From Macrosteles quadrilineatus (Eukaryota; Arthropoda; Insecta; Hemiptera; Cicadellidae): DNA of 64,000 nt. Shown in pieces: positions 46,501 through 59,850 of the stretch. Positions within the stretch are counted from its first letter, which is position 1; every line of letters begins with the position of its first letter. Under the pieces are notes generated by a model, which saw nothing but the letters and a program-made list of their open reading frames with translations, did no database searches and was not told the origin of the DNA. A program made the translations under genes and the position numbers. Location of the stretch: the NCBI RefSeq assembly GCF_028750875.1, contig NW_026542595.1:163205282-163269281 (forward strand), given 5' to 3'.

Positions 46501-49500
46501 AAGTATGATTTTGTAAGACAGAATCCGAAATGTTAGGAAAGCGGTCAAATTTTTGTGGATGAGCTGTAAATTGAACCGATCTATCCCCCAACAAAGTACG
46601 AAAAAGTAACTACAAGCTGGCAACTTCCCCTTTTAGCATGTTGTTGCCATATTGGCTGGTGCACTAATCAGTGACTACATCCCTTTTAATACGTTTGGAA
46701 AGATACAACAAACAAATTACTAGGCTACCGGTACTATTGCTATTACTATGTAAAATTATGTGCACAGTTCAGATGAGGCGTGGCAGTAGCATTTTCAGTG
46801 TGTAAGATGATTTTCTACAAGCATATTTCACAGCAAAAAAAGCTAAACAGAATTTCAAGAATTGGTCCTTCACATTAAAAAGTCATAAGGTTGACTGTGA
46901 GTAGAAACCTTAATTTTTCAATTATTTTCAAAAGGATAAATATTTACTTTTGCTTGATCGATTGAAACAAGATCAGAGTTAATGAGCTAATTTTGGTTTA
47001 TAATAAAACTAAAAGTTTTTAATTGGTTTTGATAAAGAAACTGAGGAAATAAAATTATCTGTCTAGAGTGCCATGTAGTTGGCTCAATACTTTCATGCAT
47101 TTTCAATACACCTACTTTATATACAGCTAATGTAAGTCGATTTAGTCTATAGCTAAGTTTCTTTATTGACTAGAAACTAAACAAGGTTATGTTTATAACA
47201 AAGATTGCTTGTGTCAAGATTATTATGGTTGCTTTAATATAGACTAGCTTCTCTATTTAACTTAAACAGCACATTCCTCCAACAATTTTGATTCGGTTGG
47301 GACTAAATATTGGAAGTAAACCGAGTTATTTATTTGGGTGGCTAACATATTATATGCATAAAGTTTGTAGTCAGTGGTGCAAGTAGAATGGTAAGGGAAA
47401 TCACTCCTGGGACTAAATATAAAAAAAACGACACAAAATCGTGTATCTATTTGATTACCAAGAAAATTTAGATTTACCATGTAAATTGAAATGCATAGTT
47501 GAATCATGTTGTTCTTTGATTTTTTTTCTTAAAAATGAAAAGCTCTTAGGCTTGGGAATAGACCCCATTATTGTAGAAGTGAACATTGAAATGAATTATT
47601 TGAGAACCTCTAAAATTGAACTAGAAAAATCCATTTATAATATTGAGGTTTAATTTAAATCATTTGAGTTTTTTTTTTTATCTCTAAAGGAAAGCTTTTA
47701 ATACATTTTTATGTCAGAATCAATATTTTGTTGTGCATCAACTGTGTTGTCAGAAGATTTTACTCCTAGTCTGAGCCTAACCTAGTATGCACAAAATATC
47801 CCTCTGTGAATACAATCTGGAATCTCGGTCTAGCCAACTAATGAATGGATTTTTTCAAAGATATGAGGTTGTATAACCTTGTTTATTTTCTAGTCAACAC
47901 TCCCCTAGTTGTAGTTGTAATTGCAGTATGTACACTGTGAGCTATCAGTGTGTAAGTTACCTGCATGGGGGATGAGTTGTCCACCTTGTCAATGCCATCG
48001 CCCTGGGGAGCACCACCTCCTCCTAGGATGGCTGTGAGGATCTTAAGTCCCATGGTCAGCAGGTTTGCCCAAGGGGAGGGAGAGATGCCCTGGAAATGGA
48101 AGAAGAAGTTTAGTTGGGTTGTGAATTGAGGTTAAAAATAACCTACTGTACTATAAGTAGTAAGATTTTTAACCCCACACCGCAGCCCCAGATTTTGAAG
48201 TCTCAAACTATTTTAACAAGATTTTTTTTATTTTAATCGTGGGAGGAAAGTTGGAGAAATGGTGGACATTGGAGAAAAGTAGTTTTCCCCAAGTTTCTAG
48301 CCCTGAATTTATTGTTTTCCACAATGCTTCAGACTAGGCTTAGAGGTGGTCGCAGTATTATCATTTTACTACTAGACCAGCCCCCCTTTCCCCACAGAAG
48401 AGTGGTAACTTACCGTACTAGCTTCCAGTATGTATTAGTCCCCGTACCTCAAACTTTGGGTCTTTTACGCTAATGGGAATTTTTTTGTTTTAATAAGTTA
48501 TATTCTATTCCTATTGTAAATAGAGCATGTAACAGTAACGTCTAGTTAATACAATTACAAACTAAAAAGAGAGGTGGCTTTTTTTGCAACCTCTGGAGTT
48601 TTACTACCGGATTGCTCTTGCTGAGAAAATGCTCTTTTATCATTTACAAAATATTCAAGTGTTGTAACAGTTGGTTTACCTGATCAGTGTCAATGCTGTC
48701 GGACTTGTTAGGTCCTACTTGTTGGCTGCCGATGGGGTTGAACAACATCTGCATAACCATGGCCAGCATGTTGCTCCATGAGAACCCTGCGTCCTGAAAC
48801 ATATCTGACGTTTAGCGCTTAACACACAATAGACTTTCACAGGGGTTAATGGCGCATCAATGAAGAGTCTATGCAAATCAATCATAACTTAAAAATCATA
48901 TTTACAGCTCCCCAATTTTAATTACAACAGTTTTATCTCGTAATATCTCACTGTCATTTAAATTTAATAGACAAACAACTTCAGCATTGCCTTGAAGGTT
49001 TACACAGCATAAAAATTATTTAATTCTCATACGAAATTACAGTTAAATTAAATTATGAAAAATAATACTAGTTTTCATATTTACTAATTCCGGTTTACAG
49101 GAATCTTAAAGGGTCGGTTTATGGCTGGAATTCAAATCTTTAGGAGTCGGTTTACAACAGGAATACTTTTGTCTTGAACTAATTAGCCTATGGTACAAAG
49201 AATTTGCCTTGGATATAGGCTAATCTTTATAAATCTACATTGAGAACAAAGTACATTTAATTTGTCTTTGGGCTTGATTTTATTTTTGCATAGCAAACGG
49301 TTTAATTTATGATTGACTACGGTACTCTTGAATCTGTAATCCAAGCCAAGAAAGAACATTTTATAGAAATTTTCTCCAAATCTAAGGTACTCAAGGCTCA
49401 TTCCATCTGGGGCTCTTAAAACAGCCTAAGTAGACTCACCAGCGACTGAAATTACACTATCATGTCTTTACAATTCACTTTTGTAACATTTATAAACTCT

Positions 49501-49781
49501 ATACTCACAGATATCTGGTTTGTCTGGATATCGTCAATGTCGTTCCTATCCTCCAAGGCGATCACCTTCTTGCTGGCGTTGGGTTTCTCAGCAAACTTGC
49601 GCGCCTCGGGGGCTGCGTCAGGCGCAGGGGCGGGTACTGGGGCAGGCGCGTAGGGCTTCCAATCGCTGTTGTCTGGCAGATGGGCGGCTGTTACCACACT
49701 TGGGTAACCCAGCACGGGGTTGACCATTGAACACCCCAGCACTGCCAGCATACACCATCCTGTTATCTGTTGTTTCCTCAT
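43543..49781 (-). CDS. Secreted cysteine-bearing protein, unknown function (326 aa)
   Basis: Coding exons: 49781-49509, 48793-48680, 48089-47961, 46207-46124, 45439-45308, 44782-44661, 43669-43543. All but the last junction are phase 0. The ATG follows a 3' splice site by one base. Residues 1-25 (MRKQQITGWCMLAVLGCSMV then NPVLG) look like a signal peptide. Next come a Pro/Ala stretch (APAPVPAPAPDAAPEA), then amphipathic segments on separate exons (WSNMLAMVMQMLF; WANLLTMGLKILTAIL; GILAAVLSAVV; FINIVVNLLDAL). The C-terminal Cys region has spacing C-x5-C-x5-C-x11-C-x34-C-x6-C, including CHEKYICEANNEC and GRRGRSGDDC, suggesting three disulfides. Probably an insect-specific extracellular family; I cannot name it. 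Confidence 0.82.
43911..44107 (-). repeat. tRNA-derived SINE, copy 2
   Basis: Minus strand: A-box GTGGCTTAGTTGGTGGCG, B-box GGGTTTGGATCCTGG, then the same body as copy 1 (ATCAGTACACTTCACCCTTG .. GGCTCACCC .. TATGTGGACGGGCAAATG). In the last intron of the secreted-protein gene. Confidence 0.75.
45813..46065. mobile_element. Diverged pogo-like MITE
   Basis: Left end CTGTAGAGCTCCAACCATCC, right end GGATAGTTGGAGTTCTG followed by TA. Same family as 36012-36352. In the intron 46123-45440 of the secreted-protein gene. Confidence 0.65.
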
Positions 49782-50312
49782 TCTGTAACAAAACGGGGGT
49801 TGAAACTAAACTGTTGGGTAAAGGGATGAAATAGAATGACTATCGTACAGTGAAATCTCGATTATAGGTTTCCTAACTGAAGATACCTGTGTTTCTTTTC
49901 GTGGTGAGTGAACCTACAGTTCTCGGATGAACTATCTCGATCACGGTAGTAGGCCTCCCACGTAGCTGGAAACCACTGGTGATTTTTATCCGTCTTCAAG
50001 ACACTCTTCTGCTCTATCCACTAGACAATAGACCATCCGTACCCCTACTATCAAAATATTGTGTACTAATAATAAGGAAAAGTTCACTAGGGCTTATTTT
50101 TTCGTTATATTATGCTTATTATATTTCATGGATTTAAAAAGTATTTCCCCTGATTTGATGTTTTATCAAGAAATGTAACGAAAAATTCACAAAACCTATT
50201 AGATTTACACTTACTTAGAGTATTTTCGACCTATTGACAGTGTCTCTCACAAAACCGAAACTATGATTAAACTCCACGTGCCTCAATATTTAGGTCGGCG
50301 GGGTTTTAAATA
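49782..50312 (-). promoter_or_regulatory. Candidate promoter and 5' leader of the secreted-protein gene
   Basis: On the minus strand, TATTTAAAA (50312-50304) lies upstream of a leader that contains CACGTG (50275-50280) and ends with a strong donor (ctctaa|gtaagtg) at about 50216. The next acceptor, ttttgttacag at 49783, sits one base before the ATG. Together these imply a short non-coding first exon at about 50280-50216. Confidence 0.5.
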
Positions 50313-50319
50313 CAACCTT

Positions 50320-53300
50320 GCTCTGTGAAGTATATGTTCAAGCGAATTCCAGTGCATGTTTACCTCATAAATATGCAACATGCTATTGGGTTGGGAAATA
50401 CAAACGTCTTGAGAATATTCTGTAAGTGAACGTGGCAACTAACTAAACAAAAATATCTCGTAGACATTAAATATATATATCATTGTGTCGTTTGATATCC
50501 GGTTAGGGATTTACTGTGTTTCTTACTTTACGGGTTTGCAGTATGCACGTTTCAGCTAATAACAGGAACGTAATAAAGCAATGATGGATATTTGAGCCTC
50601 AAAACGCTCTCTACGTATTGTAGTAGGCTATACCGGACAGCTTGAAATATGCTTTATCCATATTTATCATCTGATAAGTGTGTAAAGTTAAGATAAGTTT
50701 GTGTGCGAGTTTTTTTAATGTACTTTCCGTTTTCGGTTCCTACAAATGTTACATTATCTAACATAACCCAATTTTGCATACCGTTTTGGATTTTTCTATC
50801 GTATGAATATATATTCTCAGTTTTAAACCTAGCGCTATAAAAGACAAACCGATTCCCTCAGATCACGTGTTTCATGTTCCGTTCCGCGAGTTAACCACAT
50901 CACCAATTATCAGGAAAATTTGTGGAAATCGCGTCCGCCGCACGACAACATGGTCGCTGATTTGCTCTTTATCCGTCCCTCGATTATCCGGAGTGGAACG
51001 GCAAACGGCGGACGTCCGGAATGGATCTGTGATTGAAAGTTAATTGAAGAAAGTGAATGCATTTAATAGTCGTTTAATTAATATGTTCGATGTGTAATAT
51101 CCATTTATGATTATCCGGTGACAGCGAATTACGGGTGTGCCGTTTGTGTTTCCATTGTGCTTATAATTGAAATGGATAATTTACGTTTTTATCAAGGTTT
51201 TAAAGGTGTTGCATCTTTGATTTGTGCGTTTTATGCGGATTTTCAACTAATTATGCATTTTGATTGTTTGAAGATTTTTTTTCCGTCAGTTTTATTCGAA
51301 TATTGGGTATTTTGTCTGTATATTCTGTCTGTATCAAACACACCATTCTGAGGGTACGGGATCATTCATAACTATATTATGAGGCAAAATCGGCCAAAAT
51401 AAAACAATGACCAGTGAATGGAATTTTCAAACGCTTCGAGGTTATCTAAATATGTAAAGAAGATGTCCAATTGTGTGTACTTACAACCTACGATTGGACA
51501 GTTCAACCACAGACTAGGGAGACAAAAACCTAGTCTGTAGTACAAATTATGCGCTAAATCAAACTAGGAATAAGCAGAATCTTCTTATAAACATAATTGT
51601 AGGTCTAACATAAATGAAATTGTCGAGTTCAATGCTGGAGCAAACAAAGAATTTATGGTTCCTCCAATTATTCCACTTTTCAAATTTTATCGTGTCCTCC
51701 TTTATTCAAGTCGTATTTACTTAATGCTAAGGATTTCCCTTTGTTGTATTTCATCAGAATTATCGTACATACGATAATTCCCGCACGTCTTGCATCACTG
51801 CACAATGCTAAAGCACCTCATCACCCAGTGACCGGGTCCGTGGCCTAACGGTGGTCCCAGCTCGACCTTGGAATGTAGGTCCCCAGATTCCTGCCGCGGT
51901 CACTGGAGCGACGCCCGGGCCTCCCGAGAGAATTAGCGGGAATTTGGTATTATGATTCCCACCTCAAGACAGATATTCACCTCGCGCTCTCATTCCCAAC
52001 CTCCACGCTGTGGTTTGCCCGACTATTTTTATATGTTAGGCTGCGTATTAATGTCAACCACGCCAGTGAAAGGTCTTCAACATATCCCCAAATGAAGGGG
52101 ATCGTGGCTGGTTTGTTTAGAACTTGGGACTACTGGCAAGACATTCAAACCTCTCCAATAATTAGATCGTGTAGCCAAGGGATAATGTCGCCAATGATTC
52201 ATAGGCCACCTGGAGCTACAGCAACATTACAACACAAACTTCCAAAAATGATATGTTACTCAGTTGAGTGAAACCTTTTCTACATTGGGGAACGTAAAAC
52301 GTTCTAAATAGTTTAGTTTAGCCTTAGTACATAAATCATAAATTACAAGAATAACTACAACCTATAAAGGCTTTGAAGTGTTCACAAGGTCGATACACAG
52401 CATTTTGCAATTCACTGATAGCATCTCCATCGAAGATAGAAATGTGTGAAGGAAATGCATTTTCATTGAGTGAAATTCGAATGTGAAAATACGTGTATCC
52501 CCCAAAAGAGTTTTTTTTAACGGCTGCTGTTCATTTACCAAACTATGATTTGCCAAACAGTTTATGTTATTTGATTGTCAACAAAAACATTAAGTTAGTC
52601 CTTCTATCAGAGCCGTTAACTATGGACTTAAAAAATGGTAGGGTTTAATTGAAATTATCGAAGAAAGGCAAGTTATGCTGTAGTTGCATCAGATATTACG
52701 TTCTCGACTCTTTCCATTGATTAAAGTCTTACTGATCCCTTCATAAGTGAACTCTGAGGTAACGCGGGTTTTACCCTGACACACCCTCAGGGCTCGTCAC
52801 TTTCCCTCCAGAAGCGGATCTGCCATCGACTTCCACCGCGCTTTCTCGCCGCCGCGTCTGCCGTCCCTTCAGATTGTGTAAGAGTTGAGTCACCGAGTCC
52901 GTGGGTTGGGGTTGGTGAGGTCGTCATCCTTTACGATCCTGGAGAGTCCCGAGTCAGGTTTTGGTATTTCAGTCAATAAGATTCATCCGTATACCCAAAT
53001 TTGGATATTTTCTCGCAAATGTCTCTTGTTCTAATTCTTCGACCCTCATTCCATATCGCATATATTCTCACATTCTCAACGTATTTGAGTTTAGATGTTC
53101 GCTAAAAAACCCATCTAAAAGATGTTGCCACTGGGTGAATAACTAAGTTTTTTTTTACTAGATGAATTCAGATATTCCAGTATGATCGTTTTTTTAGTGA
53201 TAAACGCAGAATAGTTACACAAAAATTATTAAATAATTTTAAAGATACTCAGATCCAGCCATCAAACTAAATGAATGTCACTCAAGTCCATGTGGAGAAG

Positions 53301-53500
53301 AAGAAGAAAAATAATGAGACCACCACATGAAAATGGAAATGGATGGCGTGAAAATAATGGGGCCACTTGTTGATGTTTGATGTATTTTGCCAGCGGACCT
53401 AAGTCAAATTGCGGTTGCAATAATTATCTGTTATTTGTTACGTGATTGATCCAAAACTTAACATTGAATAGTAATGCGCGCCTACTGCTTTAATTGAGCG
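50320..53500. other. Gene-poor region
   Basis: No supportable gene. Holds locally GC-rich stretches at 50930-51030 and 52780-52930 of unknown role, and the SINE-like sequence at 51828-51960. Confidence 0.5.
51828..51960 (+). repeat. tRNA-like SINE fragment
   Basis: GTGGCCTAACGGTGG (A-box-like) followed by GTCCCCAGATTCCTGC (B-box-like), then a GC-rich body. A different family from the copies at 30263 and 43911. Confidence 0.4.
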
Positions 53501-53512
53501 GAGCTCTTTGGG

Positions 53513-53967
53513 ATCGACTTCAACGTGTCGTAACACTTCGGCCCAAGTAACACTTCGGCCCAGTAACATTTCGGCCCGAAACCCTCAGATGTGGCCTACG
53601 GTCCAACTCTCTACCTGCCCACTAGTAACACTTCGTCCCAACAAAATATTTGACAGGTTAGGTTAGGTTAGGTTAGGTTAGGTAAGATTCCACCGATTCT
53701 CCGTCATGTGAGGTCAGAGGATGCAAGGGGTGACGGTTGGGCGACATTCCACCAGAGGGTGGTTGCAAAGTATACAGGTATGTACCTCTTACTACCTGAA
53801 CTGCGTTCCTCAACCCTTGTGAATTTTTCGTCGGGCCGAAATGTTACTCCATTAGCTTATTTAATCATCTGTAAAAGCGAGTGGGACGAAGTGATACTGT
53901 TTTTCTAAGAAATTTGAGTTTGGCCGAAATGTTACTGGGCCGAAGTGTTACTACATCGACTTCAATG
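53513..53967. mobile_element. Inverted-repeat element with internal TTAGG telomere-type repeats
   Basis: Left inverted arm GTAACACTTCGGCCC repeated three times (53529-53577). Right arm GGCCGAAATGTTACTGGGCC then GAAGTGTTACTAC (53922-53954). Flanked by a 13-base direct repeat, ATCGACTTCAACG (53513-53525) and ATCGACTTCAATG (53955-53967). The middle has five TTAGG units. Confidence 0.65.
53656..53683. repeat. Interstitial (TTAGG)n tract
   Basis: Five consecutive GGTTA/TTAGG units. TTAGG is the usual insect telomere repeat, so this is an internal telomere-type tract. Confidence 0.85.
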
Positions 53968-53979
53968 CTAACTCTCTAA

Positions 53980-55670
53980 CACATTAACTCAATAACATTT
54001 TCAGTCAAACTTACCAAGGTCGGGTTGTCAAATGTTAAGAAGGTTTAGACGAAACCGATTTCAATTTTGGATAATGTCTATATACTGTACCGGTAAGTTA
54101 AAAGTAACTCGAAGTTTTTAAATTTTAATATTGACCTTATAGGTTGCCATAATTGATACAAAATAACGACGTAAATGTTAACAAAACAAAGAATCATAGC
54201 ATATGTTAAAAACAAGCCACGACCTAAACACAGTACCTACGTAGGAAAAATTAGGATGATGACCACTGATCAAATAATACAGAGAAAGTCCTAAGTTTTC
54301 ATTCGCATTTTGTAAACGACCACTGATCGAATAGGTGCAGTATTTTACAGATTTGATTTACGTTGCTAAATAAGAATGATCGCTTTGCCCAACTGGCTTT
54401 CACTGCTATGAAAGCAATCCTAGTTATAACTATAGCAAACTCGAGTTCTTTAGACTTAAAAACAATTTAGTTTGTGTTTTCATCTTTGGATTTCAACATT
54501 TTATAACTTTTAAGAACGATACAATGAGACAAATTCCTTCCTTGTTATTTCTGATTTAATTATTACTACATGTAGTACCTGCTGAGTACACCATAAATGT
54601 GGTGTTGAGTACCTTCGGTTTGATGTTAACTTTCGAGGTTGAAAACCCTGGAAGTATTAGTATATGAATTGGAAAGAAAATTGTCTTCAGGTTTCCCTAA
54701 AACGCTAGCTTATGAAGGCTTACAAACCGTTTGCACTTAGTTTGTGCATCAGTCTAAAATCTCAGTAGCTTGAAAGTACACATGAGTAATGTTATTTTTA
54801 GTTGAATACCTTCAGCTCATTAAGTGTTATAGCCTTTAATGAACACCTTCTGACTGGAAGGCACGATATATGCTCAATTATTGCGGTGTTTTGTTTAATG
54901 GCCGAATCGAATGATGACATCACCATAATTGCAGTAAAAGTGAAAACGATACTCCTTTTAAGTTAACTCTCTCACAATCCTACTCCCTAGAAGTAAAGTA
55001 CAATTGGTGAAATGTTGTAGAAAGGTGTCATTTGTCTCTTTAGTTTTTTTTACGATACTAAACACTCTGAAAAGAAACGCTTTTTATATTTACTCTGTCG
55101 CTCAATAAACAGAATTTAAAACCATAACGAAATCCAGCTTCTAATCGTCAGCATTCAGCAATTTTATCGTAGCTGAAAGTGTACGATAGAAAGATGCTAC
55201 AATTTATGTCATGTTATAGGGGCGTTACAAGATTAACTTACTGTTGTGTTTAATTAACTCTGGACAAAGCAGTATTAAGTGAAATGCGGGTTTACAAACT
55301 GATAAGTGAATTGAATTACGCTTCACCGATAATTAATAGTTTTGCTTGGATGAACTTAAGTTTGACCGTACAAAATTCGTTGTTAAGTATTTGATTTATT
55401 TCCATAATCTCCAAATAACTTCACAAATAGTTTACTTTCGAAAAGTTTACTTAGAAAATCAGAAATTTTAACTAACCCAACTTAACTTGCGTTTTTGGAT
55501 TTTGGAAGCTAACGGATTTTGACAGTTTGCTCCTACATTACCCTCAAAAACCCTATAATGAGCACTAAATCAATATATCATCAGATTTCCTCAAGGTTCT
55601 TCAACGGTCAAGTTGACTATTTTTAAAAAGCGTTAGGAACATGGATCAATGGTTAGGATCAATGAGTTCT
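53980..55670. other. Gene-poor region, nothing recognised
   Basis: AT-rich, no open frame over 60 codons, no repeat with clear ends seen. Confidence 0.5.
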
Positions 55671-55680
55671 TAATGTATAT

Positions 55681-56410
55681 TTTAGGGAATTTCCCATATA
55701 GGGAATAAGCTATTACCGTAGGTCTCATGGTAAGACCTAGACCCGGGACCGATTTACTTTTTCGTTTTGAGGTCCCCAGAGACCAAAAACACCATCCGTT
55801 CAAATTCATATATATATTTATATATGTGTCCGTTAGCGCGATAACTCGAGCAAAAATGATTCGATTTTGATGAAATTTGGTACAAACGTGTAAACCTACA
55901 TTTATTCGAACGAGTTCGCGAACCAGCATAATCAGACCATGGGAACAGGGGTTTATGGGGGGTTTTATGGGGTAAAAATGGGTTTTTCCCATTTTTTACC
56001 ATAAAAACAAAAAAAATTTGCAATTTCTTTCTCAACCATTTTGTAGAGCTTAAAAAAAGAAATAATTTATATTTATAGTATATTGAAGCGCTGTTGTATG
56101 CCTAACAGTCACGGAGAAAATTTTAAAAAGTGTAATTTAAAATTCCCATGTTATTCTTATGGAGAAAATGAAAACTGTTGTAGTTTACTTGTTTAGGGAT
56201 ATATTGATAAAATTTGGCAAATTTATTTATTTCATCCTATACTATTGACATATGGTCAAAAACACTTTTTACCTTCCCCATAGCAGCAAACCTAAGCACT
56301 TGTAAAATCTAATTTTATTTAAATTGGGAATAAATATGTCTTATTTATAGAAATGTTTTAGTAAAAATGTAATCAGACAAGTTGAAATTCGCTTAGTCTG
56401 CAGGTTGGCT
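55681..56410. mobile_element. Dispersed transposable element, longest copy
   Basis: Begins gggaataagctattaccgta and acctagacccgggaccgatt, shared with 61392-61555 and 61774-61912. It continues with gatgaaatttggtacaaacg and ends with the GCAGCAAACCTAAG .. CTTAGTCTGCAGG block shared with 4578-4700. No protein recognised. Confidence 0.55.
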
Positions 56411-56419
56411 GCGGCGGGG

Positions 56420-59400
56420 GTACTTTTACTTTGAAGACAGGAGAGTCTTTGAGGATTTTACATTTGTAACGGACTTGAACTGAAGTGTGGTAGCCAATAT
56501 GATATTTTCAGGTCACAACTCATTCAACGTGGACTACAATCTGCGGCATTGTATGCATGCGCAAGTGTTAAAGATTTTAAATTTCTAACAGGGTTTGAAC
56601 GGGCAGTCGCTCAACGTCGGGCTGACTTTCTCCGCAAGCATTCTCGGGAAAGTTCAAAGATGCATCGGCACGAAAACCATAATAAACAGCGGGAGAGCCG
56701 GGTCGTCCAGTGCTATAGCAGGTTGCGGAGGTTGTGAATTTACGTTTTCGTCCCTGAAATATCTTCGGGGAGATTTTCTTTTCTACAAAGATTGTGTGGC
56801 AACTGAAGAGCCACCTGAAATGTGGTTCATAATAAACGTGATCAATAGAAATACCTTCATCTCAATATCTACTAATACAGCACAGTCCATTATATCTAAC
56901 ATAGAATGCCTTGAGTTGTGAAGCTTCAGAAAATATACCTACTAAGATAATTGAGCCCATGCCTATCAAAATCCAAAGTTGGTTGCCAATATTTACGTTC
57001 TCAAGCTCACTTTTCTTACACCCATGTTTAGTACTCGTTTGGATTTGATTGTTTCCACACAATTTTGTATTAAGAAATTCCCATTGAAATAAGTACATTG
57101 TTAACAGTCTTTGCCTAATTTTAACTATTAGTCATAATTTGTTCTTAAACTTTGGGACCACCAAATCTATAAATGACTTGCATACATCGTGTTTTCATGA
57201 TTAAAAAATGGATTGCTTTCTCTATACGAAAAATCACCGAAGCGCCTTGAACGTCCACGGAGGCCAAGGGCAGAGGAGAGTGAGGGAGACAGAAGATGGT
57301 CGCGATTTCTCCGAGGTCATCGACCCGACCTACAGACCGTTACAGGTGGCGCACCACTCGGCAGACGTTTGAACTAACTGCACCAGACAAGACAAGACCT
57401 GTCTGACTTGATGCGATCCGATATCTCCAAGAGGAGGGTTTCGTGGTTTCAAACTCACATCTTTCTGCAGGGCGATGAGTGTTTGACAGATCACTTTTGA
57501 ATTTCATCGTTTTCTGCTGATGATGACCTTTTGGTCTATGATTGGCATGGAAATGGATGATATTCTACGGATCAGTCGAGTGTCTTTTGGTAGGTTCTGT
57601 GTTTGAGATCAAATTTACTGTCAGAATGAAAAGATTACAACACAGTTTTGCAATAATGAAATCCCAGTAGGCTACTGAATTTTACACGTTGGAATGGGAA
57701 TGTCCAAAAATACATAAACAAATTCATTCGATCAAGCTGGTTCTGATTTTAAACTCGTCTGTCAAATTACGGAACCCCTAACATTGTTCAAGCCTAGGCT
57801 GTGCTGGGTTATCAAAAGTCATTACTGGAAAAACAACTATAAAATGGTAAACAGGCCGCAATATCTTTAAACGAATTCAGAGTAAACGTGAGGTGCGTTT
57901 CGTGACTTGAAATGACGGGTGGGGAAGATTGCACAGGTGGCTGGGTGGTCGACTCGGATGAATGAAAGTGGTCCTGTAACTGGTGGATGCCAGATGCAGT
58001 GGTAACATACGGGGCAGGGGTCAGAGGGGAAAGTGTGAGAATGGGCGGCGACACGTGCCGCAAAACAGCTGTACAGCTCGTAGTATAGAATCTTATAGCA
58101 CCGAAGTGCCTGAGCACCAATTCAAAAGTCGGATGGTCAGAAGTTTTGAAAGTGGCAATGGTTCGTTGTCTTACCGCCCTTTAGTGTAAAATCTTGAGCA
58201 CTGAAGCTTTTTCACAACGACCCAGAAAGAATAATCAGCTTGTTTTGAGGACGGTGGCGTGTGGTTCCATTTCCAAAACCCTGCCCTTCTCAAACGCATA
58301 CAACCTGATGCAGAGCTCGTCGTTGTACATCACATGAGGATTCACACCTAAAATATCTTCGATATAACTCCAAGTGGTCGACCTTAAAACCAATACAACT
58401 TACAAAACTAGAAATTTGAATCTCAAATATGTTTACACTGTATTGTCGGTGTCGTAGAGAATGTGATGAAGTGTCCCGGTTGCTCCGCGGCACGGCCAAG
58501 GGAGAGTATCGCTTTCTTTTCCCAGGCCGCCGTGAGCTACTTGCGGTCTGGTCTCGGTCGCATTATCGAATTGTTTTCTCTCTGTAAGCCGCCGCCGCCA
58601 TTGCATCACCCGCCAGACGAGAGAGTCAACAGGCTGCGTGCGATTGATGGCCGTTAATACATCGGTCAATGATCTGTCTGCTGCGATAATTGTCCACCTT
58701 GGGTGTAAGTGATCGCGGGTCGTTTCAAGAGTTGGTAATATGTTCTTTTGTAAAGCAAAACTGAATAGATTTACGAGTATCAACATAGAACTTCCTTTTT
58801 TGATGCGAAGGAAAGTTATGAGGATTTTGAGTCTCGCCTCGGCACTGCTTCAAGATTTATTGTGAATTGCAAAGCAAACGAGTTGGTTGGATATGTTTTT
58901 GAAACGGCGTCAAGCGTTGTTCTTTGATTAGGCTACATAGAATAGTTAGACTATGTTGAGTTTCATCATGAAACCTCTTCATGAATAGTTCTATGACTGC
59001 AATGACAGACGAGTTGGAGATACTGAGTTTCTTGAGGTTGTTTTGGACGGGTGCGTGAAGTTAATATGTGATCATTGTTTAAGTGTCACTTTTATTCTTA
59101 GAGGTATAAAGTAACGATTCTATATTGAATAATGCATAACATGTTTAAAGCATCGTCCTTAATAGTCTATAAACCAACACACGATAACGATTGAATTGAA
59201 ACGATAACGATTGAATTGAACACGAGATAAGAGGAAGACTAATAGGAGGCCAAATAGTGACTGCACACTATTTTCTGTTTGCTATAACTTGAAGTTTCCT
59301 TTGATCGATTTTGAAGTTTTATGTTAGAGGAAGGAGGTGCATTTTTTCTATTTTAATAATGAGAATTGAGGATGAATGGGAACAGAGCTGGTCGAAATCG

Positions 59401-59850
59401 AAGATATAAATGGTTATGAACTTGTTAATCCATAGCATCATATCACTCAAGTTCTTTGATCAAGACTGATTAGTCTCCAAAGAAACACGCTTATCCGGCT
59501 TACCTTATCGCAGGTGAATCTAATCGGAAGCCTTTTCTGGGTGTCTTGATGAAATGACTTCCAAACTCGACTTAATTGAATCAAAGTTCGGTTATCATCC
59601 CTCCTCTATTTTTCTCTCGTCGACTGGGTATACATTCCTTCATAACCTGCTTGAATTAACAGTTAACTAACTTGGATGCCAAATTTAGGTGGAAAATGTT
59701 ATACTGTACAAGCAATGGAGATTTGCAAGACTGCAGGCGTTGACCATATGGTGTCCGTGTCCGGTGTATCCCGGGCCTCTTCACCGTTAGCCGGTAGTTT
59801 ACCGTTGCAACCGAATGAAAGTGAACTGTTAGACACGTCGTTGTGACCTG
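56420..59850. other. Gene-poor region with GC-richer islands
   Basis: GC-richer segments at 56510-56740, 57235-57420 and 58465-58705 contain short open frames on both strands. None has a recognisable motif or consistent splice partners. A donor-like gggt|gtaagtg at 58704 could end a non-coding first exon of a plus-strand gene. That is a guess. Confidence 0.3.

Noticed and set aside
57812..58786. Minus-strand frames of 102 and 117 codons
   Set aside because: No recognisable motif, repeats or consistent splice partners; they sit in GC-richer DNA where stops are less frequent.
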